64,000 nt of DNA from an uncultured Pseudoclavibacter sp. (GTDB lineage: Bacteria; Actinomycetota; Actinomycetes; Actinomycetales; Microbacteriaceae): assembly GCA_946221025.1 (NCBI GenBank), contig CAMIMS010000004.1:1-64000 (forward strand), given 5' to 3'. A model generated the notes under the pieces. The model was not told the origin of the DNA and searched no databases. It worked only from the letters and a program-made list of their open reading frames with translations. Both the position numbers and the translations under genes were made by a program. How positions within the stretch are numbered: the stretch's first letter is position 1; every line of letters begins with the position of its first letter. Of this stretch, positions 8,431 through 16,746 are shown one piece after another.

Positions 8431-9381
8431 ATGATGTTCGGCGCGAACACAGACGAACTACGCGCATTCGCGACTGATTCTCACGCAATATGCGACGATC
8501 TTCACGCAAGGGCGGACAGGCTTCGAGCGGTGACCTCTCAGCTCGCATGGACGGGCCTTGATGCACATCACTGGCGTAACACGTTCAATGAGACGATAAA
8601 CACACTCATTCTACTTGGAGAACTAACCGAATCATCGATAGCACAAGAACTCCGAACTCAGGCTGACCAGCAAGATCGCGCGTCCGCCGGCACGCCAGTC
8701 GCAAGTGGGTTGGCAAACACTTTTACCTACAGGGACACTTTGGGTGCAGTTGATACGCTCAAAGAATCTCTAAATAAACACGTTGGGTTCGATGTCACTC
8801 TTGATGACGTACTTGAATGGATTAAGGGTGTTCTTGAATCCATTCGGAAGATCCTGGAAGAGTACATACGTAGACTCACTGAGCTCGCAGCGATCGACTG
8901 GACTGCACTACTCATTTCCCTCTTTCATGACGAGAATTTCCTCAAGCTACTCTCGGGTTTGGAGGAACTTTCTCGGGGTCTTGGGGTGTTCGGCGCGTTC
9001 GTCACTGGTCTCTTTGCGGGCGTTAAGAGATTTGCCTATGACCTTCAGAACTATCCCAATATGCCGCTTGAGATGCGTATCATCAGAGCCTTGGTAGATG
9101 GAGGATTGAACTTCGGCGGGACGTTTCTGGGAGCTTACTATGGCGAGCTAGCTGGGGCGGCGTTGGGCGGGGCCATTGCAGGAACCGGCGGAGCCGCGGC
9201 CGGAACAGCCGCCGGGCCAGGTTACGGAACAGCCGCGGGGGGCGGTGTCGGTCTAATCACTGGTGCTGGATTAGGTGGCCTAATCGGTTCAATGGTGGGC
9301 GGTTGGCTCGCGGGCACTGCCGCAGATATGTTCGCCGATTGGCTTCTGGACGATTTCTTCGCCCCGAACGAGTACAGATAA
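8431..9381 (+). CDS. Candidate type VII secretion-linked protein: WXG100-like head and glycine-zipper tail
   Basis: 316 residues if started at ATG 8431 (a second ATG follows at 8434; a longer frame to 8374 lacks support). The first 80 residues are helical with LAWTGLDAHHWRNTFNE, a W-x-G turn between two helices as in WXG100/ESAT-6-type proteins. The middle is amphipathic (VLESIRKILEEYIRRLTEL). Residues of about 210-300 are a hydrophobic glycine/alanine zipper (GAALGGAIAGTGG, GLGGLIGSMVGGWLAG), which could insert in membranes. It ends WLLDDFFAPNEYR. It heads a three-gene rightward set of AT-richer genes. A secreted effector or toxin is possible; no catalytic motif is seen and no export ATPase lies in the window. 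Confidence 0.65.
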   Translation: MMFGANTDELRAFATDSHAICDDLHARADRLRAVTSQLAWTGLDAHHWRNTFNETINTLILLGELTESSIAQELRTQADQQDRASAGTPVASGLANTFTYRDTLGAVDTLKESLNKHVGFDVTLDDVLEWIKGVLESIRKILEEYIRRLTELAAIDWTALLISLFHDENFLKLLSGLEELSRGLGVFGAFVTGLFAGVKRFAYDLQNYPNMPLEMRIIRALVDGGLNFGGTFLGAYYGELAGAALGGAIAGTGGAAAGTAAGPGYGTAAGGGVGLITGAGLGGLIGSMVGGWLAGTAADMFADWLLDDFFAPNEYR

Positions 9382-9412
9382 TACTAGCACCCCCAGAAAG
9401 CTTGTTCAGGAA

Positions 9413-9928
9413 TTGCAAGACATCGCCAACGATTCAGAACTTGGAACGCTTCGCTTGGCGTTGCCAAATGGCTGGGTTGAGCTAGGGAAGCGACCAAGGA
9501 CCCGCGTTCATGCTTATTCGCCTCTTGCGCGAACCTGGGTATCTCCGACGGCTGAATACCCTTTTAGGGCATCTTTGACTGCGGTTCTTCGCGCGGACGG
9601 ACCCGGATCCACAGAGGCACATCATTCAGAAGAGACTATTGAGTTGTCGAATCAACTCAATGACGCGCAGGTCCTGGAATCAACCCCATGGCGGCGCTCT
9701 TTTATTGCACTGCGAGATAAGTCACGGCTTCAAGATGCGGACATGTGGTCGCACGCAGTAATACTATCAATCAGCAATGAAAACGAAAGCGTGGTCTGGC
9801 ACCTCTGGACTACCCGAAGCGATCGGACGCGCGTCTCGGTGGTACTTTCAAGACATTGGCGTGACGATTTGTCTGATGTCGACAGTTTCGACGAATTAGA
9901 CTCATCACTTGAATTTATCCATAAGTAG
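9413..9928 (+). CDS. Unknown small soluble protein, second gene of the WXG-linked cassette
   Basis: 171 residues from a TTG at 9413, the only plausible start in frame near the previous gene's stop (AGGAA lies almost against it, so the start is uncertain; TTG at 9455 or 9461 is possible). No signal peptide or membrane segment. It has ALPNGWVELG near the start, a central STPWRRSFIALRDKSRL, and many Asp/Glu/Ser residues at the end. I recognise no family. The LPxGW opening and the position behind a WXG-type gene fit a cytoplasmic chaperone or immunity partner, but that is context only. Confidence 0.6.
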   Translation: MQDIANDSELGTLRLALPNGWVELGKRPRTRVHAYSPLARTWVSPTAEYPFRASLTAVLRADGPGSTEAHHSEETIELSNQLNDAQVLESTPWRRSFIALRDKSRLQDADMWSHAVILSISNENESVVWHLWTTRSDRTRVSVVLSRHWRDDLSDVDSFDELDSSLEFIHK

Positions 9929-9992
9929 ATTATGCGCTAATGGCTGCGAAAGATAATGAACAAGGGCGCTTGACTCAGGAAGCTACCAAAGC

Positions 9993-10529
9993 ATGATGCT
10001 TCAGGCTCCAAATCAGATTGATGTGAACATCATTTCTTCGCTTGGTAGATGGCGGTATGGCCTTTGTCGAGAGGACGAATGGATCCATGTCACTGGCGGA
10101 CCCCAACATGAGACCGTGGAACTCCGAGTACCTATTAGCACCTGTCCCGTGCTTCTCTCGAAGGTTTTGGGCATACGCCCCACTTACCTTCCGATTGGGC
10201 TTTCGAACGTGATCCTGCAAAGGGACCAGCTGCTGCCCCTGTGGGATTCCGAACTTGAACACGCACGAGAACGCATTGCTGAAATCTTTGCCATGAGCAC
10301 CCCCGGGATAACTCCAGAGGGTGAACAGCTACTTTTTGGTTCTCAACTCGCAGACCAGGACTGGTTCGCATCGCAACTTCTTATTGACCAGGGAGAAATG
10401 AACATCGTTGCTCTGCGAATGAGGTTCGGATACTTGATTGGCGAAGCCTCTGAAGAAGAGGTCGAACTAGAACCCATGGCTCCCTACAACTACTGGGGAT
10501 TAGTAATGGAGACCCTACTCAACACTTGA
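9993..10529 (+). CDS. Unknown acidic soluble protein, third gene of the cassette
   Basis: 178 residues from ATG 9993 (ATG 9996 is also possible; AGGAAG lies about 11 bases upstream). No signal peptide or membrane segment; strongly acidic near the end (EASEEEVELEPM). The alternation of strands and helices (SLGRWRYGLCREDEW, then LLPLWDSELEHARERIAEIF) is vaguely like EspG-type specificity chaperones of ESX systems, but I cannot support that assignment. It ends the rightward cassette; composition is AT-richer than the core genes, suggesting joint acquisition with the two genes before it. Confidence 0.6.
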   Translation: MMLQAPNQIDVNIISSLGRWRYGLCREDEWIHVTGGPQHETVELRVPISTCPVLLSKVLGIRPTYLPIGLSNVILQRDQLLPLWDSELEHARERIAEIFAMSTPGITPEGEQLLFGSQLADQDWFASQLLIDQGEMNIVALRMRFGYLIGEASEEEVELEPMAPYNYWGLVMETLLNT

Positions 10530-10722
10530 CTCCTCACGCAGGATGGTTCGCTCTTCGGCACCTGGCGCAGCAACATGGAATCTACCCTGTACCATGAACT
10601 ATCCCCTGCCCAGGGTACTGACTTAGATTTAGCAATACACACTCTCAACGGTGAATACGTCTGACATAAACATCACAGGGGCGCAGACAACTTCAGCTCA
10701 ATCAGGAATAGCAGTGGTGTCG

Positions 10723-10839
10723 CTAAAACTTAGCGCGTGCCCGCAAGAGAATCCACCACTCCTCGTTAATCCACCTGCGGCTGCCCTTCTTTTGGGCATC
10801 TTCATTGAGACGTTTCACGATGATCCGAAACGCACTCAT
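10723..10839 (-). pseudogene. 38-codon remnant (or mini-gene) of the WWIPWW family, overlapping copy 2
   Basis: The minus strand reads an intact 38-residue frame from ATG 10837-10839 to TAG 10723-10725: it contains RIIVKRLNEDAQKKGSRR and then INEEWWIL, followed by a diverged basic tail (LRARAKF). This is the C-terminal part of copy 1 (6742-7272), about 85% identical by eye at the DNA level, and is closer to copy 1 than to its neighbour copy 2. The ATG overlaps the TGA of the gene at 10836-11444 (ATGA), so it could be translated by coupling, but it most likely is a recombination remnant. Confidence 0.65.
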
Positions 10840-11444
10840 CGGTAACGCTCGTGCGCCCACCAGGGAATCCACCAATCCTCACTAATCGGTTTCTTGCGGC
10901 GCTCGAAGTTGTTGAGGCGGTACGCCACGAGCCGACGTTCTGCGAGACGCTGCTTCCGCAACCACGGGGGCGTTGAGTAGTACTGCGGCAGGTCCGGACC
11001 GTAGGCATAGACACATGCAACAGCGAACACCACTGCACACGCGAGAACCATCATCACGAGCCCCAGACCGGCAAGGAAGTCGTTCTCCATGCTTGCGCCT
11101 CGCACAATCCACCTGAACCCGATCACGAAGATCGGGAGACCGATCGTCGTGATGACGAGATTGCGCCAAACCTCGACGTCCTGCCGCAGGGCATCGGCCG
11201 TTTCACTACGCAGCGCATAGATATGCGCGTCGACGGGAACCGCCTGAAATGCCGCTCGCGCTTCGGGAGTTTTCCCGGTCCACCGACTCCACGAAATCCG
11301 AAACGTCACCACGGTCATCAAGGCCAACAGCCCGATCCCGAGCAAATCGGCTTCGCCTGAAAAGGGGGATGAGTCCTCGGTGGCTGCGGACTGAATAGGC
11401 CCGGCGATCATGATGAGCCGTGTTACCAGCCGCCCTACTCCCAC
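10836..11444 (-). CDS. Unknown membrane protein with Trp-rich C-terminus (WWIPWW family, copy 2)
   Basis: 202 residues if started at GTG 11444, which overlaps the end of guaA by 10 bases; ATG 11411 would give 191. Hydrophobic segments lie at about residues 33-50, 100-120 and 125-150. The middle shares VDAxxYALRS with copy 1, and the tail has DLPQYYSTPPWLRKQRLAERR and SEDWWIPWWAHERYR, nearly the same as copy 1. Same strand as guaA and immediately downstream, so probably on its transcript. Family unknown to me; the conserved tail (YYSTPPWLR to WWIPWW) is the distinguishing feature. Confidence 0.75.
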   Translation of the reverse strand: MGVGRLVTRLIMIAGPIQSAATEDSSPFSGEADLLGIGLLALMTVVTFRISWSRWTGKTPEARAAFQAVPVDAHIYALRSETADALRQDVEVWRNLVITTIGLPIFVIGFRWIVRGASMENDFLAGLGLVMMVLACAVVFAVACVYAYGPDLPQYYSTPPWLRKQRLAERRLVAYRLNNFERRKKPISEDWWIPWWAHERYR

Positions 11445-13051
11445 TCGATCGTGCCCGGGGGCTTCGACGTGACGTCGAGCACGACACGATTGACTCCATC
11501 CACTTCGTTCGTGATGCGGTTCGAGATGCGGGCGAGCACCTCATACGGAACCCGCGTCCAATCCGCGGTCATCGCGTCTTCACTCGACACAGGCCGCAGC
11601 ACGATCGGGTGTCCGTAAGTGCGGCCATCGCCCTGCACCCCCACCGAGCGCACATCCGCGAGGAGCACCACCGGGCACTGCCAAATCTCACCGTCGAGCC
11701 CCGCCGCAGTCAGCTCCTCACGCGCGATCGCATCCGCCCGGCGAAGAAGCGCCAACCGCTCGGCCGTCACCTCACCGACGATGCGAATGCCAAGCCCCGG
11801 CCCCGGGAATGGCTGACGCGCAACGATCACCTCGGGAACCCCGAGCTCGCGCCCAACCGCGCGCACCTCATCCTTGAACAGCGCGCGCAGCGGCTCCACC
11901 AGCTCGAACGCGAGATCCTCCGGCAGTCCGCCCACATTGTGGTGGCTCTTGATGTTCGCGGTGCCACTGCCGCCACCCGACTCGACCACATCCGGGTAGA
12001 GGGTGCCCTGCACGAGAAAGCGAATCTCGCCCGACGCATCGGCGGAGCCGCTGTCGGTTGCTGCACCGGATGCATCCGCTCGCGCTTCTTCGACGAGGTC
12101 GCTCGCTGCACGTTCGAAGGTGCGGATGAACTCCCGGCCAATGATTTTGCGCTTCTGCTCGGGGTCGGTCACCCCCGAAAGCGCGCCGAGGAATGTTTCT
12201 GACGCGTCAACCGTCACCAGTCGCACACCGATCGCGTTGACGTAATCGCGCTCGACCTGCTCGCGCTCACCCTCACGCAGCAGACCGTGGTCAACGAACA
12301 CGCAGGTGAGCCGGTCGCCGACCGCGCGGTGCACGAGCGCGGCCGCCACAGCCGAGTCGACCCCGCCTGACAGACCGCAAATGACCCGTGCATCCGGCCC
12401 GACCTGCTCGCGGATGCGGGCCACCTGCTCGGCAATCACCTCATCCGGCGTCCAATCACCGGGAAGCCCAACGACCTCGTGCAGAAACGCTTCGAGGAGC
12501 TTCTGACCGTGCTCGGAATGCAGCACCTCCGGGTGCCACTGCACGCCCGAGCGCTTGCCGTCTTCGCTCGAGAACGCTGCCACGGGCGTGTCCGCGGTCG
12601 ATGCGAGCACGCGGAAACCCACCGGTGCCTCGGACACGCTGTCGCCGTGGCTCATCCACACCGTCTGCTCCCCGGGCTGATTCGCGAATAGTGGCGACGA
12701 GGCGTCGGCGAGCGTCATGCGCGTCGACCCGTATTCGCGACGGCCCGTGCGCGCGACCGTGCCGCCGAGGCTCTGGGCCATCGTCTGGAAGCCGTAGCAA
12801 ATACCGAACATGGGAACGTCAAGCTCGAAAATGCCCGCGTCGAGACTCGGAGCGCCGTCTTCGTGCACCGATGCGGGGCCGCCCGAGAGGATGATCGCGA
12901 CCGGGTTCTTCTCGCGAACCTCGGCGGCACTGATCGAGTGCGGCACGATCTCGGAATAGCACTTCGCCTCGCGCACGCGCCGCGCGATCAACTGCGCATA
13001 CTGCGCGCCAAAGTCAACGACGAGAACCGGGCGGTGGTCAGTGGCGCTCAT
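11435..13051 (-). CDS. guaA: GMP synthase (glutamine-hydrolysing)
   Basis: 538 residues. Converts XMP to GMP with ATP and glutamine. The N-terminal class I glutamine amidotransferase domain (about 1-200) shows VLVVDFGAQYAQLIARRVRE and the nucleophile-bearing GICYGFQ; the ATP pyrophosphatase domain has the P-loop SGGVDSAV; the C-terminal dimerisation domain ends PPGTIEWE as in the family. An internal stretch (ARADASGAATDSGSADASGE) is a lineage-type insertion. AAGGAGA lies upstream of the ATG. It overlaps the DUF3817 gene by ATGA, so translation is coupled. Together with guaB and guaB3 nearby it gives a guanine nucleotide cluster. Confidence 0.97.
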   Translation of the reverse strand: MSATDHRPVLVVDFGAQYAQLIARRVREAKCYSEIVPHSISAAEVREKNPVAIILSGGPASVHEDGAPSLDAGIFELDVPMFGICYGFQTMAQSLGGTVARTGRREYGSTRMTLADASSPLFANQPGEQTVWMSHGDSVSEAPVGFRVLASTADTPVAAFSSEDGKRSGVQWHPEVLHSEHGQKLLEAFLHEVVGLPGDWTPDEVIAEQVARIREQVGPDARVICGLSGGVDSAVAAALVHRAVGDRLTCVFVDHGLLREGEREQVERDYVNAIGVRLVTVDASETFLGALSGVTDPEQKRKIIGREFIRTFERAASDLVEEARADASGAATDSGSADASGEIRFLVQGTLYPDVVESGGGSGTANIKSHHNVGGLPEDLAFELVEPLRALFKDEVRAVGRELGVPEVIVARQPFPGPGLGIRIVGEVTAERLALLRRADAIAREELTAAGLDGEIWQCPVVLLADVRSVGVQGDGRTYGHPIVLRPVSSEDAMTADWTRVPYEVLARISNRITNEVDGVNRVVLDVTSKPPGTIEWE

Positions 13052-13689
13052 CGCGTCTCCTTCGAAGCGTCAGTGTCGAAAGCGTGGTGAGGCGCGCCGG
13101 ATGCGGTCGGCGTGACGGATGCGGCCCCAGACACCGATTGCCCGGTCGCCCCCTTGCCTGCCGCGGCCCGTTCACGCGCCTCGGCCCGCACCTTCGCGTC
13201 GAACGCCTCGCGCTCTTCGGGCGTCATCGAGCCTTCAATCTCGGCGAGCTCAGCATCTTCTGACTCGCGCGCCGCATGCTCGCTCACCGCCTCGTCGAGC
13301 TCACGACGGGAGCGGCGCGTGAGCCAACCCTCCACCACGAACGAGAGGAACGGCACCACTCCCCCGCCGGCCATCGCGAGCAGAATCCACAGCGGCCACC
13401 GCATCCGGCTCCACAGCAGGTACGAGGCGATGAGGTACACGACGTAGAACCACCCGTGAATGATGAGCACCCAGCGGCTGAGGTTGAACCCCGTCAGCAG
13501 CTCCGGCGGGGTGAGCGCGATGAACCCGAACGGACCGCCGATCTCGACTTCGACGCCGAACGCGTATTTGAGAATCATCTCGGCAACCAGCAGAAGCAGC
13601 AGCACGCCGGTGACGTATGCGGTGATCGTGTAGAACTTTCGCGCCTGGCCGACTTTTCGGATGGATTCGGGAGGCGCGGCGTCGGTCAT
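13048..13689 (-). CDS. DUF3817 family integral membrane protein
   Basis: 213 residues from ATG 13689; an ATG three codons upstream (13698) is equally possible. Opening RKVGQARKFYTITAYVTGVLLLLL and three or four membrane segments, with WVLIIHGWFYVVYLIASYLL, are typical of DUF3817 (YdzA-like) proteins of unknown function. The C-terminal 90 residues are a charged Glu/Ala/Arg-rich helix and a low-complexity tail. It starts within a few bases of the SURF1 stop and overlaps guaA by four bases. The location between SURF1 and guaA is common in Micrococcales. Confidence 0.85.
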   Translation of the reverse strand: MTDAAPPESIRKVGQARKFYTITAYVTGVLLLLLVAEMILKYAFGVEVEIGGPFGFIALTPPELLTGFNLSRWVLIIHGWFYVVYLIASYLLWSRMRWPLWILLAMAGGGVVPFLSFVVEGWLTRRSRRELDEAVSEHAARESEDAELAEIEGSMTPEEREAFDAKVRAEARERAAAGKGATGQSVSGAASVTPTASGAPHHAFDTDASKETR

Positions 13690-13699
13690 GGCCTCCATG

Positions 13700-14752
13700 T
13701 TACGAGTCAGCTACCGGGTCCGCGGCGTTATCACCGGTGCGCAGCTCAGTCGTGGTGCTCGCGTTCGCTCGGCGTTCATCCCGCAGTGCCAGCAGCATCT
13801 CGCGGCGCACGCTCGCCTCGATCTCCTCGAGGTTCGGCTCGGCCAATTCGCTCGCGATTCGCTGCCGGTCGCGCTGCACGAGCTGCACCCACAGGTAGAG
13901 CGAGAACCCCATGAACACGATCCACTCGATCGCGTAGAAGATATTGAGCAGGTTCAGCTCGCCTTCGGCAGGCGCTTTCATCCGCTGAATCGGCTCAAGC
14001 GTCAGCCCCGCGGGGAACTCGAAATGACCCGGCTCGGATGCGGTGACCGCGAGCGTCACGTACGCGTCGTACGCCGACGGCACGGGTTCGCTCCAGCGAT
14101 TCACGAGGTAGGAGGGGCTCATCCGGTCGATACCGAATGGGTTCTCTTCGCTCGGGATGCGGGGCGCCTGCGGGTACTCGAGGGTTCCGGTGAAGATGCG
14201 CGCGGCCGCGGCATCGGGACTGCCTGCCCCACCGGATGCGGTGCCCGCGAATACGTCACGGGCTGCGGTCGCCTCCCCTTCTGTCGCTGCCCAGCCGAGC
14301 GCCACCGGCATGCTGGGAGCGTCACCGAGACCGGCCGTGCGACCCGTGCCGTCGTCGATGACGTGCACGCGTCCGATCAGCCACCATCCCTCGCGCTCAC
14401 CCTGCAGGCGTCCGGGCAGAATCTCGAAGTCGTTCGGGTTGAGCACTCCCGCGAAACGAACCGGCGCCCCGATTGAGCGCTCGTACAGCTGCCGCTGGGG
14501 TTCGAGGTGCTGGCCGAGTGGTTCTGGCGGTCCGTCGACGTTGTAGGACGACACGGGCTTGAGCGATTCGACGGCTCCGTCTATTTGCCATTTCGCGAGC
14601 GCCCCGAAGGCGACGACGGCAACCAGGCACAGCGCGAGCATCGCGAGCCATGTCGGCTGCACGGCGACACGCCAAAACGACGGGCGCGACGCCGAGCCAC
14701 CGGTTGGCTCGACGTCGCGCTCGTCAGTGGGCCGGTGCCCGGCGTCGGTCAC
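13700..14752 (-). CDS. SURF1 family cytochrome oxidase biogenesis protein
   Basis: 350 residues. SURF1 proteins help assemble haem-copper cytochrome c oxidase in the membrane. The protein has the classic layout: an N-terminal membrane helix (about 27-50, WLAMLALCLVAVVAFGALAKWQ region), a large external domain with PVRFAGVLNPNDFEILPG and GWWLIGRVHVIDDG, and a second helix near residue 270 (IEWIVFMGFSLYLWVQL). The acidic C-terminal extension after it is lineage-specific. ATGA overlap with glpD and a near-abutting DUF3817 gene indicate one transcript. Confidence 0.9.
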   Translation of the reverse strand: MTDAGHRPTDERDVEPTGGSASRPSFWRVAVQPTWLAMLALCLVAVVAFGALAKWQIDGAVESLKPVSSYNVDGPPEPLGQHLEPQRQLYERSIGAPVRFAGVLNPNDFEILPGRLQGEREGWWLIGRVHVIDDGTGRTAGLGDAPSMPVALGWAATEGEATAARDVFAGTASGGAGSPDAAAARIFTGTLEYPQAPRIPSEENPFGIDRMSPSYLVNRWSEPVPSAYDAYVTLAVTASEPGHFEFPAGLTLEPIQRMKAPAEGELNLLNIFYAIEWIVFMGFSLYLWVQLVQRDRQRIASELAEPNLEEIEASVRREMLLALRDERRANASTTTELRTGDNAADPVADS

Positions 14753-16635
14753 GCGCGCGTGGTCTCCGCGTGGCGTCCGTTGCCGTTGGCGTCGCCGCTG
14801 TTGACCGCGTCGACCTGCTCGGTCGACGACTGGTCGGCGGTGCCGTGCGGGGTGTTGTCGCCCGCGTGGCCGAGCACCGCGCCGATGTCGGGGGCGGCCA
14901 GGCGAACCCGGTCGGCCGACTCGTCGTCGGGCTGTTCCTGGCTGGCGATCTCGGCGGCGACGCGGCTGAGGTAGGTCTCAATCTCGCGTTCGCGACGCTC
15001 GGCGTCCCAGCCGAGCACCTCGCCCATGAGCTCGGCAGCGACCGGCGCGGCAGAAACTCCGCGGTCCCACGCCTCGATCGAGATGCGGGTGCGGCGTGCG
15101 AGCACGTCGTCGAGGTGCAGCGCGCCCTCGTGCGAAGCGGCGTACTTCAGTTCGGCGAGGATGTAGTCGTCGGCGCCCGGAACCGGCTCGGCCAGCGACG
15201 GGTCTTCGCGAACGAGCTCGAGCACCTCTTCACTCAGCGTGCCGTAGCGGTTGAGCAGGTGCTCAACGCGAGTGCGGTGCAGACCGAACTCGGCGGCGAT
15301 CTTCGAGCGACGGTTCCACGCGGCGTGGTAGCCGATGGCGCCGAGCAGCGGGATGTTCTTCGTCGTCGACTCGGGGATGCGCTCATCCATGGCTGAAACG
15401 GCAGCGTCAATCGCATCCTTCGCCATGACGCGGTAGGTCGTCCACTTACCTCCGGCGATGAGCACGAGGCCCGGCACCGAGTGAGCGACAACGTGCTCGC
15501 GCGAGAGCTGGCTGGTCTCTTCCGACTCACCGGCAAGCAGCGGACGAAGACCGGCGTACACGCCCTCAACGTCGTCGCGGGTGAGGTCGACGGCCAGCAC
15601 GCGGTTGACCTGCTCGAGCAGGTAGTCGATGTCGGCTGCGGTCGCGGCCGGGTGCGCCTTGTCGAGGTTCCAGTCGGTGTCGGTCGTACCGATGATCCAG
15701 TGGCGGCCGTGCGGGATGACGAAGAGCACGCTCTTCGGGGTGCGCAGCAGCAGGCCCGAGGAGGACTGGAAGCGGTCGCGCGGCACCACGAGGTGAATGC
15801 CCTTCGACGCGCGCACCCGGAAGGATGCGCGCTCGCCGACCATGCGGTTGGTGTCGTCGGTCCACACACCGGTGGCGTTCACGACCTGCTTCGCGCGGAT
15901 GTCGAAGCGCTCGCCCGTCTCGATGTCGACCGCCTGCGCGCCCACGACGCGCTCGCCGACCTTGAGGAAGCCCTCGATGCGAACGCGCGGGGCGACGTGC
16001 GCGCCGTACTTCGACGACGTGCGGGCAAGCTCGGCCACGTAACGGGCGTCGTCAACGGTGGCGTCGTAATAGGTGAGGCCACCGATGTACGCGTTCTTCG
16101 ACAGGCTCGGCGACATGCGGGCAACGCCCTTGCGCGACCAGTGACGGTGCAGCGGCACACCCGGGCGAATTTCGCCCGTGTAGCTGAAGATGTCGTAGAG
16201 CAGCATGCCCGCACCGATGTAGAAACGGTCAATAAACCGCTTTTCCAGCGGGTAGAGGAAGCGCACGGGCTTCACCAGGTGCGGCGCGATGCGCTGCAGC
16301 AGCAGGCCGCGCTCAAGCAGCGCCTCACGCACGAGCGCAAAGTTGAACTGCTCGAGGTAGCGAATGCCACCGTGGATGAGCTTCGACGAGCGGCTGGACG
16401 TGCCGGACGCGAAGTCGCGCTGCTCCACGAGTCCGACATTCAGCCCGCGGGTAACGGCGTCGAGCGCGGCACCGGTTCCGACGATGCCACCACCGATCAC
16501 GAGCACGTCAAGCTGCTGCTCTTTCAGCGCCTGAATAGCGTCTTTACGTTCCTGCGGTCCGAGGCGGCTGGAACGCTGGTTCAGGGGCTTCGGGGCGTTT
16601 GCCCGATCGTTCCCTGTGGTCGTCGTCTTCGACAT
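14749..16635 (-). CDS. glpD: Aerobic glycerol-3-phosphate dehydrogenase
   Basis: 628 residues. FAD-linked enzyme oxidising glycerol-3-phosphate to dihydroxyacetone phosphate at the membrane, feeding electrons to menaquinone. The dinucleotide-binding VLVIGGGIVGTGAALDA is at about residue 43, followed by RDFASGTSSRSSKLIHGGIRYL and later GGKWTTYRVMAKDAID, all diagnostic. The C-terminal DAO_C domain carries LNRYGTLSEEVLELV. AGAGGTG sits upstream of the ATG. First gene of the overlapping run glpD, SURF1, DUF3817, guaA. Confidence 0.95.
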   Translation of the reverse strand: MSKTTTTGNDRANAPKPLNQRSSRLGPQERKDAIQALKEQQLDVLVIGGGIVGTGAALDAVTRGLNVGLVEQRDFASGTSSRSSKLIHGGIRYLEQFNFALVREALLERGLLLQRIAPHLVKPVRFLYPLEKRFIDRFYIGAGMLLYDIFSYTGEIRPGVPLHRHWSRKGVARMSPSLSKNAYIGGLTYYDATVDDARYVAELARTSSKYGAHVAPRVRIEGFLKVGERVVGAQAVDIETGERFDIRAKQVVNATGVWTDDTNRMVGERASFRVRASKGIHLVVPRDRFQSSSGLLLRTPKSVLFVIPHGRHWIIGTTDTDWNLDKAHPAATAADIDYLLEQVNRVLAVDLTRDDVEGVYAGLRPLLAGESEETSQLSREHVVAHSVPGLVLIAGGKWTTYRVMAKDAIDAAVSAMDERIPESTTKNIPLLGAIGYHAAWNRRSKIAAEFGLHRTRVEHLLNRYGTLSEEVLELVREDPSLAEPVPGADDYILAELKYAASHEGALHLDDVLARRTRISIEAWDRGVSAAPVAAELMGEVLGWDAERREREIETYLSRVAAEIASQEQPDDESADRVRLAAPDIGAVLGHAGDNTPHGTADQSSTEQVDAVNSGDANGNGRHAETTRA

Positions 16636-16746
16636 GAATACACCTCTTATTGCGGCGGTGAGACGAGTCGCGGGTCGGCCCGCCTGCTCCGTTAAGCCTA
16701 CTCGCCCACCGGCGCTCGAATTTCGAAACCTCCTGATCAGGCCGGG

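Noticed and set aside
8431..9381. Assignment of the zipper protein to a named toxin family
   Set aside because: Only the WXG-like turn and Gly zipper are visible; no catalytic motif or known C-terminal toxin domain is recognisable.
10651..10845. 64-codon rightward frame
   Set aside because: It runs antisense over the WWIPWW remnant, which gives a better explanation for the sequence.
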